Source: an uncultured Candidatus Actinomarina sp. (GTDB lineage: Bacteria > Actinomycetota > Acidimicrobiia > Actinomarinales > Actinomarinaceae). Taken from it: a DNA stretch of 64,000 bases. The translations under genes were made by a program, and so were the position numbers. The stretch is taken from contig CACAND010000003.1 of NCBI GenBank assembly GCA_902533795.1, positions 1-64,000 on the forward strand, written 5' to 3'. The first letter of the stretch is position 1; each line of letters starts with the position of its first letter. Of the stretch, positions 33,919 to 42,721 are shown in pieces. The notes beneath the pieces were generated by a model. The model saw only the letters and a list, made by a program, of their open reading frames with translations, had not been told where the DNA came from and did no database searches.

Positions 33919-34850
33919 TATTTTTTTGGAAAAACTTCTAATATTTTTGACACTATAGGGTTCCTCACAATATCAGAATTTTCAAATTCCATTACTGATA
34001 TTTCATCAATATTTGAAAGAGCTTTTCTTGTTCTTTTAAGTCCAGAGTTGTCTGTATTATAAAGATCTATTTGAGATTCATCACCAGTGATAATAACTTT
34101 TGAGTTCTCTCCTAGCCTTGTTAAAAACATTTTAATTTGACCTGATGTTGCATTTTGGGCTTCATCAAGAATAATGCAAGCATTATTCAATGTTCTACCT
34201 CTCATATATGCAAGAGGAACTATTTCTATATTTCTTTTTTCAATGAGATACTCTAAGTTTTCATTTCCAAAAAAGTATTCAAGTGAATCAAATAAAGGTA
34301 CTAAGTAAGGATCAATTTTTTGTGATAAATCACCTGGTAGAAATCCTAATTTTTCACCAGCTTCAACTGCAGGTCTTGTCAAAACAATCTTTTTGATTAC
34401 ATCTTCTGAATACAGTTTTACTGCACTTGCTACTGCCAAAAAAGTCTTACCCGTTCCTGCAGGACCAACTCCAAAGGTTACTGTAGAATTCATGATTGTC
34501 TCTATGTACTTATATTGACTTACATTTTTAACTTTTATAGATTTATTATTTGTGATATTAATTGTGCTTAATTTTTTATTATCGCCATTTAATGAACCGT
34601 TCATATTCATTAATAGTTCTATGTCTGGAATCTCAATTGATTGTTTATTTTGGTTTAAGGTGATCATTTCATCAATCAAACTTAAGAGTTTATCTATATT
34701 ATTTTGATTTCCATCTAAGTAGAGAATATTTCCTCTCGCATTTATCTTTACATTTGGGAATATTTTTTTTAAGTATTTTAAATTACTATCGTTTATGCCG
34801 AATAAATTCAGTAACTCAACATCTGTAGGAATAACTTTTTCTACTACCAT
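33918..34850 (-). CDS. phoH: PhoH family ATPase
   Basis: Cytosolic P-loop protein (310 aa). FGVGPAGTGKTFLAVASAV (about 125-143) is Walker A, CIILDEAQNATSGQIKMFLTR (about 226-246) Walker B with the PhoH-specific Ala-Gln-Asn, and KVIITGDESQIDL follows. An N-terminal KH-like segment (about 15-60) precedes it, as in PhoL-type proteins linked to YbeY and RNA metabolism. It overlaps the HIT gene by 7 bp and the PgpH-like gene by one stop/start. Confidence 0.94.
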   Translation of the reverse strand: MVVEKVIPTDVELLNLFGINDSNLKYLKKIFPNVKINARGNILYLDGNQNNIDKLLSLIDEMITLNQNKQSIEIPDIELLMNMNGSLNGDNKKLSTINITNNKSIKVKNVSQYKYIETIMNSTVTFGVGPAGTGKTFLAVASAVKLYSEDVIKKIVLTRPAVEAGEKLGFLPGDLSQKIDPYLVPLFDSLEYFFGNENLEYLIEKRNIEIVPLAYMRGRTLNNACIILDEAQNATSGQIKMFLTRLGENSKVIITGDESQIDLYNTDNSGLKRTRKALSNIDEISVMEFENSDIVRNPIVSKILEVFPKK

Positions 34851-35182
34851 TTTAGTTTTTCTCCACCAATTAGATGAAGATGTATATGATAAACAGTCTG
34901 ACCTCCATCATCATTTGTATTAAATATTAATCTATATCCACTTTCATTTATCTCATATTCTTTAGCTAATTTCTTTGCTACTTGGAACATCTTTCCAATT
35001 AATAATGTGTCTTCATCGGAAACATCATTTATAGTATTAATTCTCTTTTTTGGGATTATCAATAAATGAACAGGTGCAATTGGGTTAATATCTTTAATTG
35101 AAAATATATCTTCATCTTCATAAATTATTTCCGATTCTAATTCTTTATCAAGAATCATCTCAAATATTGATTTTTCTTCCAT
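34844..35182 (-). CDS. HIT family protein (HinT-like nucleoside phosphoramidase)
   Basis: Histidine triad protein of 112 aa. The triad HIHLHLIGG (about 100-108) is preceded by VHLLIIPKKRINTINDV (about 38-54) and IFNTNDDGGQTVYH. Family members hydrolyse purine nucleoside phosphoramidates or AMP-lysine. A HIT gene between rsmE and phoH is common in Gram-positive genomes. Confidence 0.94.
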   Translation of the reverse strand: MEEKSIFEMILDKELESEIIYEDEDIFSIKDINPIAPVHLLIIPKKRINTINDVSDEDTLLIGKMFQVAKKLAKEYEINESGYRLIFNTNDDGGQTVYHIHLHLIGGEKLKW

Positions 35183-35190
35183 AATTTATT

Positions 35191-35823
35191 TTACATCAAT
35201 AAGGATACACCAAGTATTGATGCGGTTTCCGTTCTAAGGGTAAAATCAGCAATTTTTGAAATATAATCAAATTTTTCAATTTCTTTATCCGACCACCCTC
35301 CTTCAGGACCAATAGCAATATCTTTTTGATCTAAATTGTTTTTTATATTCTCACCAGATATGTCAAAAGCATGTTTAAATTTCTTGAAATCCAATTTATC
35401 AACTAAATATATTTTCGGTTTAAAAGCATTTCCAGATTGCTCTACAGCAGAAATAGACCATTTTTCTAATTTTTCGCTATTTATTTTTAATTTCTGGGAA
35501 CGTTCGGTTGGACCTATGGAAATTGAATTAACAGAAAGTTCGGTAAGTTTTTCGATAATAAAACGTAATCTTTCTTTATCTTGAATAATTGAAATAAAAA
35601 TATTTAAATCACTCTTTCTTAAAAATATTTCATTGGATTCGACTGAAATATTTTTATTAGATAAATTACCTGTATAAATCTTTCCTTTTCCATTTGAAAT
35701 TTTAACCTTAGTGTCATCCTTAATTCTTAAAACATTTTTTAAATGATGATGCTTTTCAGTGTCAAGAGCAAAGATAGTATCATTATCAGAAATCTTTGCA
35801 TTGTAAATTGTAGGAATATGCAT
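35191..35823 (-). CDS. rsmE: 16S rRNA (uracil-1498-N3)-methyltransferase
   Basis: SPOUT-class methyltransferase modifying U1498 of 16S rRNA. The N-terminal PUA-like domain contains TEKHHHLKNVLRIK (about 22-35); the SPOUT knot shows KLTELSVNSISIGPTERSQ (about 90-110), AVEQSGNAFKPKI and the SAM-binding IAIGPEGGWSDKEI (about 170-183) with LRTETASILGVSLL at the C-terminus. 210 aa, slightly short. It lies one base after lepA and shares its operon. Confidence 0.94.
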   Translation of the reverse strand: MHIPTIYNAKISDNDTIFALDTEKHHHLKNVLRIKDDTKVKISNGKGKIYTGNLSNKNISVESNEIFLRKSDLNIFISIIQDKERLRFIIEKLTELSVNSISIGPTERSQKLKINSEKLEKWSISAVEQSGNAFKPKIYLVDKLDFKKFKHAFDISGENIKNNLDQKDIAIGPEGGWSDKEIEKFDYISKIADFTLRTETASILGVSLLM

Positions 35824-35824
35824 A

Positions 35825-37603
35825 CTATTGTTTCAAGAATTCTTTAAATGCTTCTTTTGGAACTTCTACACTTCCAATATTTCGCATCTTCTTTTTTCCT
35901 TCTTTTTGTTTTTCAAGCAATTTCCTTTTTCTGGTAACGTCTCCACCATAAAGTTTGGCGGTAACATCTTTTCTTAGGGCTTTAACAGTTTCTCTGGATA
36001 ATATTCTTGATCCAATTGCTGCTTGAATTGGAATGTCAAATTGTTGACGAGGTATTAATTCAGCCAACTTTTTTACTCTATTTCTTCCAATAAAATCTGC
36101 ACTTTCTTTTGATAGAATTGAGCTAAAAGAATCTACAACCATTCCATTGACTAAGATATCAAGTTTAACTAAATTTCCATCTTCAAAATCAAGAATCTTG
36201 TAATCAATAGAAGCAAAACCTTGAGAAATTGATTTCAGGGTATCGTAAAATCCAGAGACAAGTTCAAGTAAAGGAATTTTATATTTAAGTTTTACCATTG
36301 TTGTGCTTAAGTAACTTAAATCTTCTTGAACTCCCCTCTTATCATTTAGCAAAGTCATAATTGATCCAAGATATTCTTTAGGAAACAATAAATCTACTTC
36401 GCAAACTCTTTCTTGAAGTTTTTTGATATCAGTGTATTCATCAAGTATTGAAGGATTCCTTATTACTCTTTCTTCATCATTGTTTCTAATCATCTTAAAC
36501 TCAACGGAAGGCGGGGTAACAATCAAAGATAAATCAAATTCTCTTTCTAATCTTTCAATAACTATCTCGAGATGCAACAATCCCAAGAAACCACATCTAA
36601 ATCCAAATCCAAATGCTGAGGAAGTCTCTGGTTCAAAAACAAAACTTGCATCGTTGAGGACATATTTATCTAATGATTCTCTTAATTTGGTAAATTCGTC
36701 AGAATCTGAAGGAAAAATACTTGAAAATACAGTTGGTTGAGACTCCTCATATTCTGATAATATAATTGGTTTTTCATCGTCTCCTGCAACTAAAGTATCT
36801 CCAACTCTGATTTGAGATAAATCTTTTGCTCCTGTCACAATATAGCCAACTTCTCCAAATTTTAAATTATCTGATTTTTTTGGATTAAGGTCAAAATACC
36901 CCAACTCATTTGTATCAAATTTAAAACCTGAATTTACAAGTTTTAAATTCATTTCCTTTTTTATTTCACCACCAAATACTCTTACTGAAGCTACAACTCC
37001 TTTATAAGAATCGAAATATGAGTCAAAAATTAATGCATTCACTTTCTCAGATTTTTCTTCAGGTGGGGTAATTAAGTTTGGAATTTCATTGATAAGGTCC
37101 TCCACTCCTTTTCCTGTTTTAGCTGAAATATTAAATATTTCTTCATCATTTGAACCTATAAGATTATGTATTTGTTGTGAGACATTATGAATATCTGCAT
37201 CTACAGAGTCTATTTTGTTGATCACAGGAATAATATCAAGTCCAGCTTCAATCGCTGCGTAAGAATGCGCAAAAGTTTGAGCTTGAACTCCTTTTGTTCC
37301 ATCTACCAATAAGATAGCTCCATCGCAAGCAATTAATGCTCTTGATACCTCATAAGAAAAGTCAACATGACCAGGAGTGTCGATTAGGTTTATAATCAAA
37401 TCGTCAAAGATTAATCTTATCGGTTGAGATTTGATGGTAATTCCACGCTCTCTTTCAAGATCCATATTGTCCAAAATTTGGTCATTATGATCTCCTCGGG
37501 TGATTAATCCAGATAATTCTATTAATCTGTCAGCTAAAGTAGATTTACCATGATCTACATGAGCAATAATAGAAATATTTCTTATATTTTTATTTGTTAA
37601 CAT
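35825..37603 (-). CDS. lepA: Elongation factor 4 (LepA GTPase)
   Basis: Ribosome-associated translational GTPase. ISIIAHVDHGKSTLADRLIE (about 9-28) is G1, GDHNDQILDNMDLERERGIT leads to G2, DTPGHVDFSYEVSRAL (G3), NKIDSVDAD (G4) and SAKTGKGVEDLI (G5). The LepA-specific C-terminal domain is present (DVTRKRKLLEKQKEGKKKM, about 560). 592 aa. The ATG has TAACTT 7 nt upstream. It leads the unit that continues to rsmE, HIT, phoH, the PgpH-like gene, ybeY, uppS, glyS and dnaG. Confidence 0.97.
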   Translation of the reverse strand: MLTNKNIRNISIIAHVDHGKSTLADRLIELSGLITRGDHNDQILDNMDLERERGITIKSQPIRLIFDDLIINLIDTPGHVDFSYEVSRALIACDGAILLVDGTKGVQAQTFAHSYAAIEAGLDIIPVINKIDSVDADIHNVSQQIHNLIGSNDEEIFNISAKTGKGVEDLINEIPNLITPPEEKSEKVNALIFDSYFDSYKGVVASVRVFGGEIKKEMNLKLVNSGFKFDTNELGYFDLNPKKSDNLKFGEVGYIVTGAKDLSQIRVGDTLVAGDDEKPIILSEYEESQPTVFSSIFPSDSDEFTKLRESLDKYVLNDASFVFEPETSSAFGFGFRCGFLGLLHLEIVIERLEREFDLSLIVTPPSVEFKMIRNNDEERVIRNPSILDEYTDIKKLQERVCEVDLLFPKEYLGSIMTLLNDKRGVQEDLSYLSTTMVKLKYKIPLLELVSGFYDTLKSISQGFASIDYKILDFEDGNLVKLDILVNGMVVDSFSSILSKESADFIGRNRVKKLAELIPRQQFDIPIQAAIGSRILSRETVKALRKDVTAKLYGGDVTRKRKLLEKQKEGKKKMRNIGSVEVPKEAFKEFLKQ

Positions 37604-37610
37604 CTTTAAT

Positions 37611-37616
37611 AAGTTA
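37611..37616 (-). promoter_or_regulatory. -10-like hexamer TAACTT for lepA
   Basis: TAACTT on the minus strand ends exactly 7 nt before ATG 37603 and no Shine-Dalgarno sequence is present. The divergent region shared with rpsT is only 39 bp. Confidence 0.5.
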
Positions 37617-37631
37617 TTATCTTATATACCA

Positions 37632-37636
37632 AGAGG
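37632..37636 (+). promoter_or_regulatory. Ribosome-binding site AGAGG of rpsT
   Basis: AGAGG lies 6 nt before ATG 37643, so rpsT uses a leader with a Shine-Dalgarno sequence while the divergent lepA does not. A -10 is probably TATTAT/TATCTT within 37615-37625. Confidence 0.55.
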
Positions 37637-37642
37637 TTTTAG

Positions 37643-37879
37643 ATGGCAAATATTAGTTCTCAAAAAAAAAGAATAAGACAAGACGAAAAGAAAAACCTTA
37701 GAAATAAGGACAAAAAGACAGCTCTTCGTTCGTCTATAAAAGCAATTTTAAATTCTGAAGGTACAGTTGAAAAAGATATGAAAGATACTGTTATCAGAAA
37801 TCTTGACAGAGCCTATACAAATGGAATAGTCACTAAAAACTTTAGAGATAGAAATAAATCAAAAATTTCAAAATTGTAG
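37643..37879 (+). CDS. rpsT: 30S ribosomal protein S20
   Basis: Basic helical 16S rRNA-binding protein, 78 aa. MANISSQKKRIRQDEKKNLR at the N-terminus and KAILNSEGTVEKDMKDTVI in the middle are typical; the C-terminal KNFRDRNKSKISKL is shorter than the usual T-A-x-R-x-K-S-R-L tail. A lone plus-strand gene whose end overlaps the stop of the holA candidate by 12 bp. The location between lepA and the holA/leuS side is conserved in Actinobacteria. Confidence 0.93.
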   Translation: MANISSQKKRIRQDEKKNLRNKDKKTALRSSIKAILNSEGTVEKDMKDTVIRNLDRAYTNGIVTKNFRDRNKSKISKL

Positions 37880-38545
37880 AATATTTTTTATAGATACGAT
37901 AAATCTTTTTGCATTTTCTTCACTGTATTTAGAATCAGAATTCAGTTTTTCTATTTTATATATCATTGCTAAAGATTTACTAATATCGTTTGAAGATAAT
38001 TTATTTTTTCTTTTTTCCGCAAGTTCATATTTATAATCAATTTTTTCGGACAAAAGCCCTGATGCTTCGTCTTGCTCGTATTTGCTTAGTAATGAAATCC
38101 TTTGTAATTCTTTATTGAAATAGGACAGGAACTGTCTAAAAACCATTTCACTAATACAAAATTTGTCCAAAATTTCATTTGTAATTTTTTTTTGTTTAGA
38201 AAAAATAATATTTACAAGATCCCATGGATAAATATCTACATTTTTCTTTTTGTCTGGAAAAAATGTTTGAATAAGACTTGAAACTTCAGAGAATGATTTT
38301 AAATTTGATTTTTTAACTTGAAATATGTATTTATCATCAAAGTTGTAATTTAATTTTTTTAACTCGTTATAAGTAAGAAATTCATCATCGACAAATTGAT
38401 AGCTTTCATTTTTAAAAAGAGCTGCATTATTACTCTCAATAAATTCATTCTTGGATATTGAAATAATATTTTCATCACTATCTATCTCTGACTTAATTTC
38501 ATTTATATCTGAAATCAAGGCTTCGGCTATTATTAATTTTGTCAC
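37868..38545 (-). CDS. Putative DNA polymerase III delta subunit (HolA-like), divergent and short
   Basis: No strong motif is visible. The protein has 225 aa: an N-terminal alpha/beta part (KLIIAEALISDINEIKSEI, IFQVKKSNLKSFSEVSSLIQ) and a helical C-terminal half (SEMVFRQFLSYFNKELQRIS and LSSNDISKSLAMIYKIEKLN) that resembles the collar helices of delta. Delta subunits are usually 320-340 aa. Position is the main evidence: holA sits next to rpsT between leuS/comEC and lepA in Actinobacteria. The frame is intact and starts right at the leuS stop. Could be an unrelated small protein. Confidence 0.45.
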   Translation of the reverse strand: MTKLIIAEALISDINEIKSEIDSDENIISISKNEFIESNNAALFKNESYQFVDDEFLTYNELKKLNYNFDDKYIFQVKKSNLKSFSEVSSLIQTFFPDKKKNVDIYPWDLVNIIFSKQKKITNEILDKFCISEMVFRQFLSYFNKELQRISLLSKYEQDEASGLLSEKIDYKYELAEKRKNKLSSNDISKSLAMIYKIEKLNSDSKYSEENAKRFIVSIKNILQF

Positions 38546-40984
38546 TTATTGCACTACATTAATTATTTTGTCTTTAATAAAAATTATTTTTTTTGCTTCT
38601 TTAAAGTTTATATCGAAATTACTTTCACACAGTGTAATTGCATCATCTTCTTCAATTCCTGTTTCAACCATAATTGCATGCTTTTTTTTACCATTTATTT
38701 GTACAACTAATTCATACATAGGGTTCTCTAATTTTGAATCATCAAAATTTGCCCATTTCTCAATACTTATATCACTGTCAAAATAACTTTCATAAATTTC
38801 AGATGCCATATGCGGAGACATAGGATATAAAAGTATAAGTATATTTTTTATGAGTACATCTTTTAGTTCTTTTGGCAAAATAGAGTCATGTTTTAAATAT
38901 TCACTAAGGTCATTATTAAATTTCATTAAATCAGATACAGCAGTATTAAATTCAAACTTTTCAAAATGTTGGGTAACAGATTTAATAGTCTGATTTATTT
39001 TTCTTTCTAAGGACTTATCATCCTCACTTAATTCTTTTTCTATATCTTCTTGATTTATGATTTTTAATAAGTTGTCCCATAGTTTATTTAAAAATCTTTT
39101 AGTACCCTCGATGCCTCCATCATTCCATTCAACGCCATCGCTTGGAGGTGCCATAAACAAAATATATAATCTTAGCGCGTCAGCTCCATGTGTTGCAAAA
39201 TATTCTTCGGGGTCTACAATATTACCTTTAGATTTTGACATTTTTGCCCCTCCAAAATTTATCATGCCTTGAGAAAATAAATTGTGAAAAGGTTCATCAA
39301 TAGTCATTAGGCCAAGATCGCGAAGGGCTTTGACAAAAAATCGAGAATACAATAAATGTAGAATTGCATGCTCTACTCCACCAATATACTGATCAACCGG
39401 TAACCACTCATTAATAAAGTTAGAATTAAAAGGTTCTTTTTCATTCTTAGGATCTAAAAACCTCATGTAATACCAGGAAGAATCTACAAAAGTATCCATG
39501 GTGTCAGTTTCACGAAGAGCTTTTTTAGAACATTTTGGACAATCAGTTTCAACAAATTCTTTGCTCTTGGACAATGGAGATCCATCTGTATTTATATAAT
39601 CTTTAATTTCTGGAAGTAATACTGGTAAATTTTCATATTTTTCTGGTAATAATCCACAATCTTCACAATTGATTAATGGAATTGGACAGCCCCAATACCT
39701 CTGTCTACTGATTAACCAATCTCTCAAACGATATGTTGTTTTCTCATCGCCAATCTTATTTTTTATTAAAAATTTATTTATCTTTTTACTTGCTTCTTCA
39801 TGAGAGCTCAAATCATTGAACTCTCCAGAATTAATAAGGACTCCATTACCAGTAAAGGCTTCCTTGTCTACATTTATTGTTTTTTCTTTATCTATAATTA
39901 CCTGTCTAATTTCAATATCGTATTTTTTTGCGAATTCATAATCTCTTTCATCGTGAGCTGGAACCGCCATAATGGCACCGGTTCCATAGTTCACAAGAAC
40001 ATAGTCTGCTATCCATAAAGGCACTTCCTCATTTGTGATTGGATTTAAAACTTTCAAAGTGGTATCCACTCCAGTTTTTTCTTTTGTAATAGACATTCTC
40101 TCGAATTCTGACTTATTTACAATTGAGTCTAAATAATTTTGTATCTCATCTTTTTTATCAGATTGTTCTTTAATCTGATTGATTAATTCGTGCTCAGGAG
40201 ATATAACAGCAAAAGTCATCCCAAACAATGTATCAGGTCTTGTTGTGAAAACATCAAAAGTAAGGTCTGTTCCAATTATGTTTAATTCAAACTGAGAGCC
40301 TTCAGATTTTCCAATCCAGTTTCTTTGCATTGTTTTCACATTTTCTGGCCAATCACCAATCTCATCAAGGCCTTGTAATAATTCTTCAGAATATTCGGAT
40401 ATCTTTAGAAACCATTGGTTTAAATTTTTTGGCTCAACAGCTGTATCACATCTCTCACAAGAGCCTTCTATAACTTGTTCATTAGCTAAAACTGTTCTGC
40501 ATGAATTACACCAATTTACTGGTGCGTCCTCCTTGTAAGCTAAATCATTTTCAAACAACTTTATAAATAGATATTGAGTCCATTTGTAATAATCAACAGA
40601 GTGGGCTGCAACTTCCCTATCCCAATCATATAAAGAACCTAATCTGATAATTTGAGATTTCATATTTGCAATTCTTTCTTCTGTAAATTCTCTTGGATGA
40701 ATACCAGTTTTAATTGCTGCATTTTCGGCGGGAAGACCAAATGAATCCCAGCCCATAGGAGATAAAACATTGAAGCCATTCATTTGTTTAAATCTAGTGA
40801 TAACATCTCCAATGGTGTAATTTCTAATATGCCCCATATGAAGATCACCAGATGGATAAGGGTACATGCATAAATTATAAAATTTTGGTTTGTCAGATTT
40901 TAAGTCACACTTAACAGTTTCACTATTTTCCCAGTGATCTTGCCATTTCTTTTCTATTTTTTTATATTCAAATTGACTGTTCAT
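38546..40984 (-). CDS. leuS: Leucine--tRNA ligase
   Basis: Class I synthetase for tRNA-Leu, 812 aa, normal for bacteria. [19 protein letters not shown] (about 43-61) holds the HIGH-type motif, [15 protein letters not shown] follows, the CP1 editing domain contains [14 protein letters not shown] (about 243) and [15 protein letters not shown] (about 330), and KMSKSKGN (about 600) is the KMSKS loop. The zinc-like Cys pairs ([15 protein letters not shown]) and (INCEDCG, TDCPKCS) are visible. It overlaps the upstream glycosyltransferase by 17 bp, tying it to the glycan cassette. Confidence 0.97.
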   Translation of the reverse strand: MNSQFEYKKIEKKWQDHWENSETVKCDLKSDKPKFYNLCMYPYPSGDLHMGHIRNYTIGDVITRFKQMNGFNVLSPMGWDSFGLPAENAAIKTGIHPREFTEERIANMKSQIIRLGSLYDWDREVAAHSVDYYKWTQYLFIKLFENDLAYKEDAPVNWCNSCRTVLANEQVIEGSCERCDTAVEPKNLNQWFLKISEYSEELLQGLDEIGDWPENVKTMQRNWIGKSEGSQFELNIIGTDLTFDVFTTRPDTLFGMTFAVISPEHELINQIKEQSDKKDEIQNYLDSIVNKSEFERMSITKEKTGVDTTLKVLNPITNEEVPLWIADYVLVNYGTGAIMAVPAHDERDYEFAKKYDIEIRQVIIDKEKTINVDKEAFTGNGVLINSGEFNDLSSHEEASKKINKFLIKNKIGDEKTTYRLRDWLISRQRYWGCPIPLINCEDCGLLPEKYENLPVLLPEIKDYINTDGSPLSKSKEFVETDCPKCSKKALRETDTMDTFVDSSWYYMRFLDPKNEKEPFNSNFINEWLPVDQYIGGVEHAILHLLYSRFFVKALRDLGLMTIDEPFHNLFSQGMINFGGAKMSKSKGNIVDPEEYFATHGADALRLYILFMAPPSDGVEWNDGGIEGTKRFLNKLWDNLLKIINQEDIEKELSEDDKSLERKINQTIKSVTQHFEKFEFNTAVSDLMKFNNDLSEYLKHDSILPKELKDVLIKNILILLYPMSPHMASEIYESYFDSDISIEKWANFDDSKLENPMYELVVQINGKKKHAIMVETGIEEDDAITLCESNFDINFKEAKKIIFIKDKIINVVQ

Positions 40985-42074
40985 ATACTTTTACTATTTC
41001 TGGAAATATGTTTTCGACACTAGATTTTTCCAATTTCTTTTCAATATTAATTAATTTTTCTTGTATTGATTCAGTATTGTCTTTTAAATCTTTAATAGCT
41101 AATTCTATTGAATTTGATAACTCATTAACATTATCAAACAAATATCCTGAGTTTTCATCAATATAGTTAGTCATTGGCAAAATATTTCTTGTTATACAGA
41201 TTTTTGAAAAACTCATAGCTTCCAAAAGTACTAAACCTAAACCTTCTGAAAATGAAGGGAATACAAAAATATCAATATTCTTAAAGAATTCTTCTCTATT
41301 TTCTATGTATCCAAGAAAAGTTATTTTTTTGATATTTTCTTGTTCAATCATATGTCTTAATTTTTCTGTATATTCTTTCGTTCCACTGCCACCAATCATT
41401 AATTTAAAATTAAGTGATTTAAGTGTGTCTGAATTTAATGCGTTTATAAGATCTTCTATTCCTTTGTTAACATTTAATCTTCCAAGAAACCCGAGAGTTG
41501 CAAATTCTTTTTTTTCTACACTATTGAAACTTTTAATATCTATCCAATAAGGTATGACAACAACATTTAATTCCTTATTTAATCCTTTTATCCAACTTTT
41601 TACTTCCTCAGAAATTGCGATTATTGAAGAGGCAGATTTCCATTGTTTTGAGAGTCTCTTCATAAAAAATTTTCTTAAATTGTTGCTTACAGTACCTTTT
41701 TCTAAGTATGTGTCATATTTCCCGTGAACGCTAACAATCCATTTACTTTTTTTTGATAAATATTTTTGAACTATATAGACCATAAAATCGCTGCGAGGTT
41801 GATGTGAATGAATAATATCAAATTCTTCGTTTCTGAATTTTGAATACATGGCAAAATATGAAAATAAATTAAACATCCTTGGACCCTTAAGTCTTGTTAT
41901 ATATACTCCATATTTAAGGAGTTCATTTTCAATAGAATAGGTTTCATCACTATCTACGCCAATTACAGTGACTTGAACATCCATATCATCATTCAACTGT
42001 GCGTTGATTAAATCCAATAGATGCGATTCAGCACCTCCCCTATTAAGGGAGTTTATAATATGACAAATTTTCAT
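40968..42074 (-). CDS. Glycosyltransferase family 4
   Basis: GT4 enzyme (368 aa). [20 protein letters not shown] at the start is the classical glycine-rich GT4 acceptor loop, [15 protein letters not shown] (about 92), [20 protein letters not shown] (about 197) opens the donor domain, and [20 protein letters not shown] (about 275) is the E-x7-E motif. I start at ATG 42074, making an ATGA overlap with the DUF1015 gene; the frame is open to 42092. The gene closes the small glycan cassette 40968-46361. Confidence 0.91.
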   Translation of the reverse strand: MKICHIINSLNRGGAESHLLDLINAQLNDDMDVQVTVIGVDSDETYSIENELLKYGVYITRLKGPRMFNLFSYFAMYSKFRNEEFDIIHSHQPRSDFMVYIVQKYLSKKSKWIVSVHGKYDTYLEKGTVSNNLRKFFMKRLSKQWKSASSIIAISEEVKSWIKGLNKELNVVVIPYWIDIKSFNSVEKKEFATLGFLGRLNVNKGIEDLINALNSDTLKSLNFKLMIGGSGTKEYTEKLRHMIEQENIKKITFLGYIENREEFFKNIDIFVFPSFSEGLGLVLLEAMSFSKICITRNILPMTNYIDENSGYLFDNVNELSNSIELAIKDLKDNTESIQEKLINIEKKLEKSSVENIFPEIVKVYEQSI

Positions 42075-42721
42075 AACCGTGGAGTTATCCATGTAGATTT
42101 TGGAGGAAACAATGTATTACTATCTACAATTTCAGATACTTGTATAGGTGTAAAGTGAATAATTATTTTATCACTAGGTTGATTGTCATTATTAACTGAA
42201 CTTATATACTCATTCCTAAAACACAAGTTTTTAAATGCATAAAGTTCATTAATATTCTCAATTTCATTATTAAAAAATTTAATATCATCTAAAGAAACAA
42301 AAAATTTTGAAGAGACTTTATTTGAAAAATTGTAATTTTCTAATATTTCCACAAATTTTGTTTGTTCAATAAGTAAATATGATGGATATGAAAGAATTTG
42401 TACATCTTCAGTTGAAATTAGTATTATCTCAACTGATTTATCAATATTATTTCTTTTCAAATATTCATATCGATGGTGACCATCTAGCAATATCATTTTC
42501 TTTCCTTTTAAATCATTAATATTGTTAATAATTTCTAGGTTCATGTCAATCCCGAATAAAAGAGGCTCGAAAGATTCATTTATATCATTTTCAATTGGTA
42601 TATTTATCTCTTCATGAGCTTTTATTTTGATAAAATCACTTTTTGAAAAATTAATTTCGAGTTTAAGACCTCTTACATCATAATTTTCAAATTTATATTC
42701 TGTGAAGTTGCTATTTTCCAT
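42071..42721 (-). CDS. DUF1015-family protein, short form (ParB-like fold)
   Basis: Function not established. The family signature is visible: IKAHEEINIP (about 31-40), MILLDGHHRYEYLKRN (about 77-92), ILSYPSYLLIEQ (about 112) and the C-terminal [15 protein letters not shown]1015 proteins are usually about 400 aa; this is 216 aa and seems to lack most of the middle without any frameshift. The D-G-H-H-R loop is of ParB/SerK type, and the next gene is serC, so a role with serine or phosphoserine is a reasonable guess. Start ATG 42721 (TTG 42730 also open). Confidence 0.7.
   Translation of the reverse strand: MENSNFTEYKFENYDVRGLKLEINFSKSDFIKIKAHEEINIPIENDINESFEPLLFGIDMNLEIINNINDLKGKKMILLDGHHRYEYLKRNNIDKSVEIILISTEDVQILSYPSYLLIEQTKFVEILENYNFSNKVSSKFFVSLDDIKFFNNEIENINELYAFKNLCFRNEYISSVNNDNQPSDKIIIHFTPIQVSEIVDSNTLFPPKSTWITPRL

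Noticed and set aside
37868..38545. holA candidate as a pseudogene
   Set aside because: The frame is open from the leuS stop to the rpsT end with normal lysine/isoleucine-rich composition and no stop or frameshift, so it is treated as a real but divergent gene.
42071..42721. Truncated DUF1015 as a frameshifted pseudogene
   Set aside because: Both the central D-G-H-H-R motif and the C-terminal P-P-K-S-T motif are in one uninterrupted frame, so a compact form is more likely than decay.
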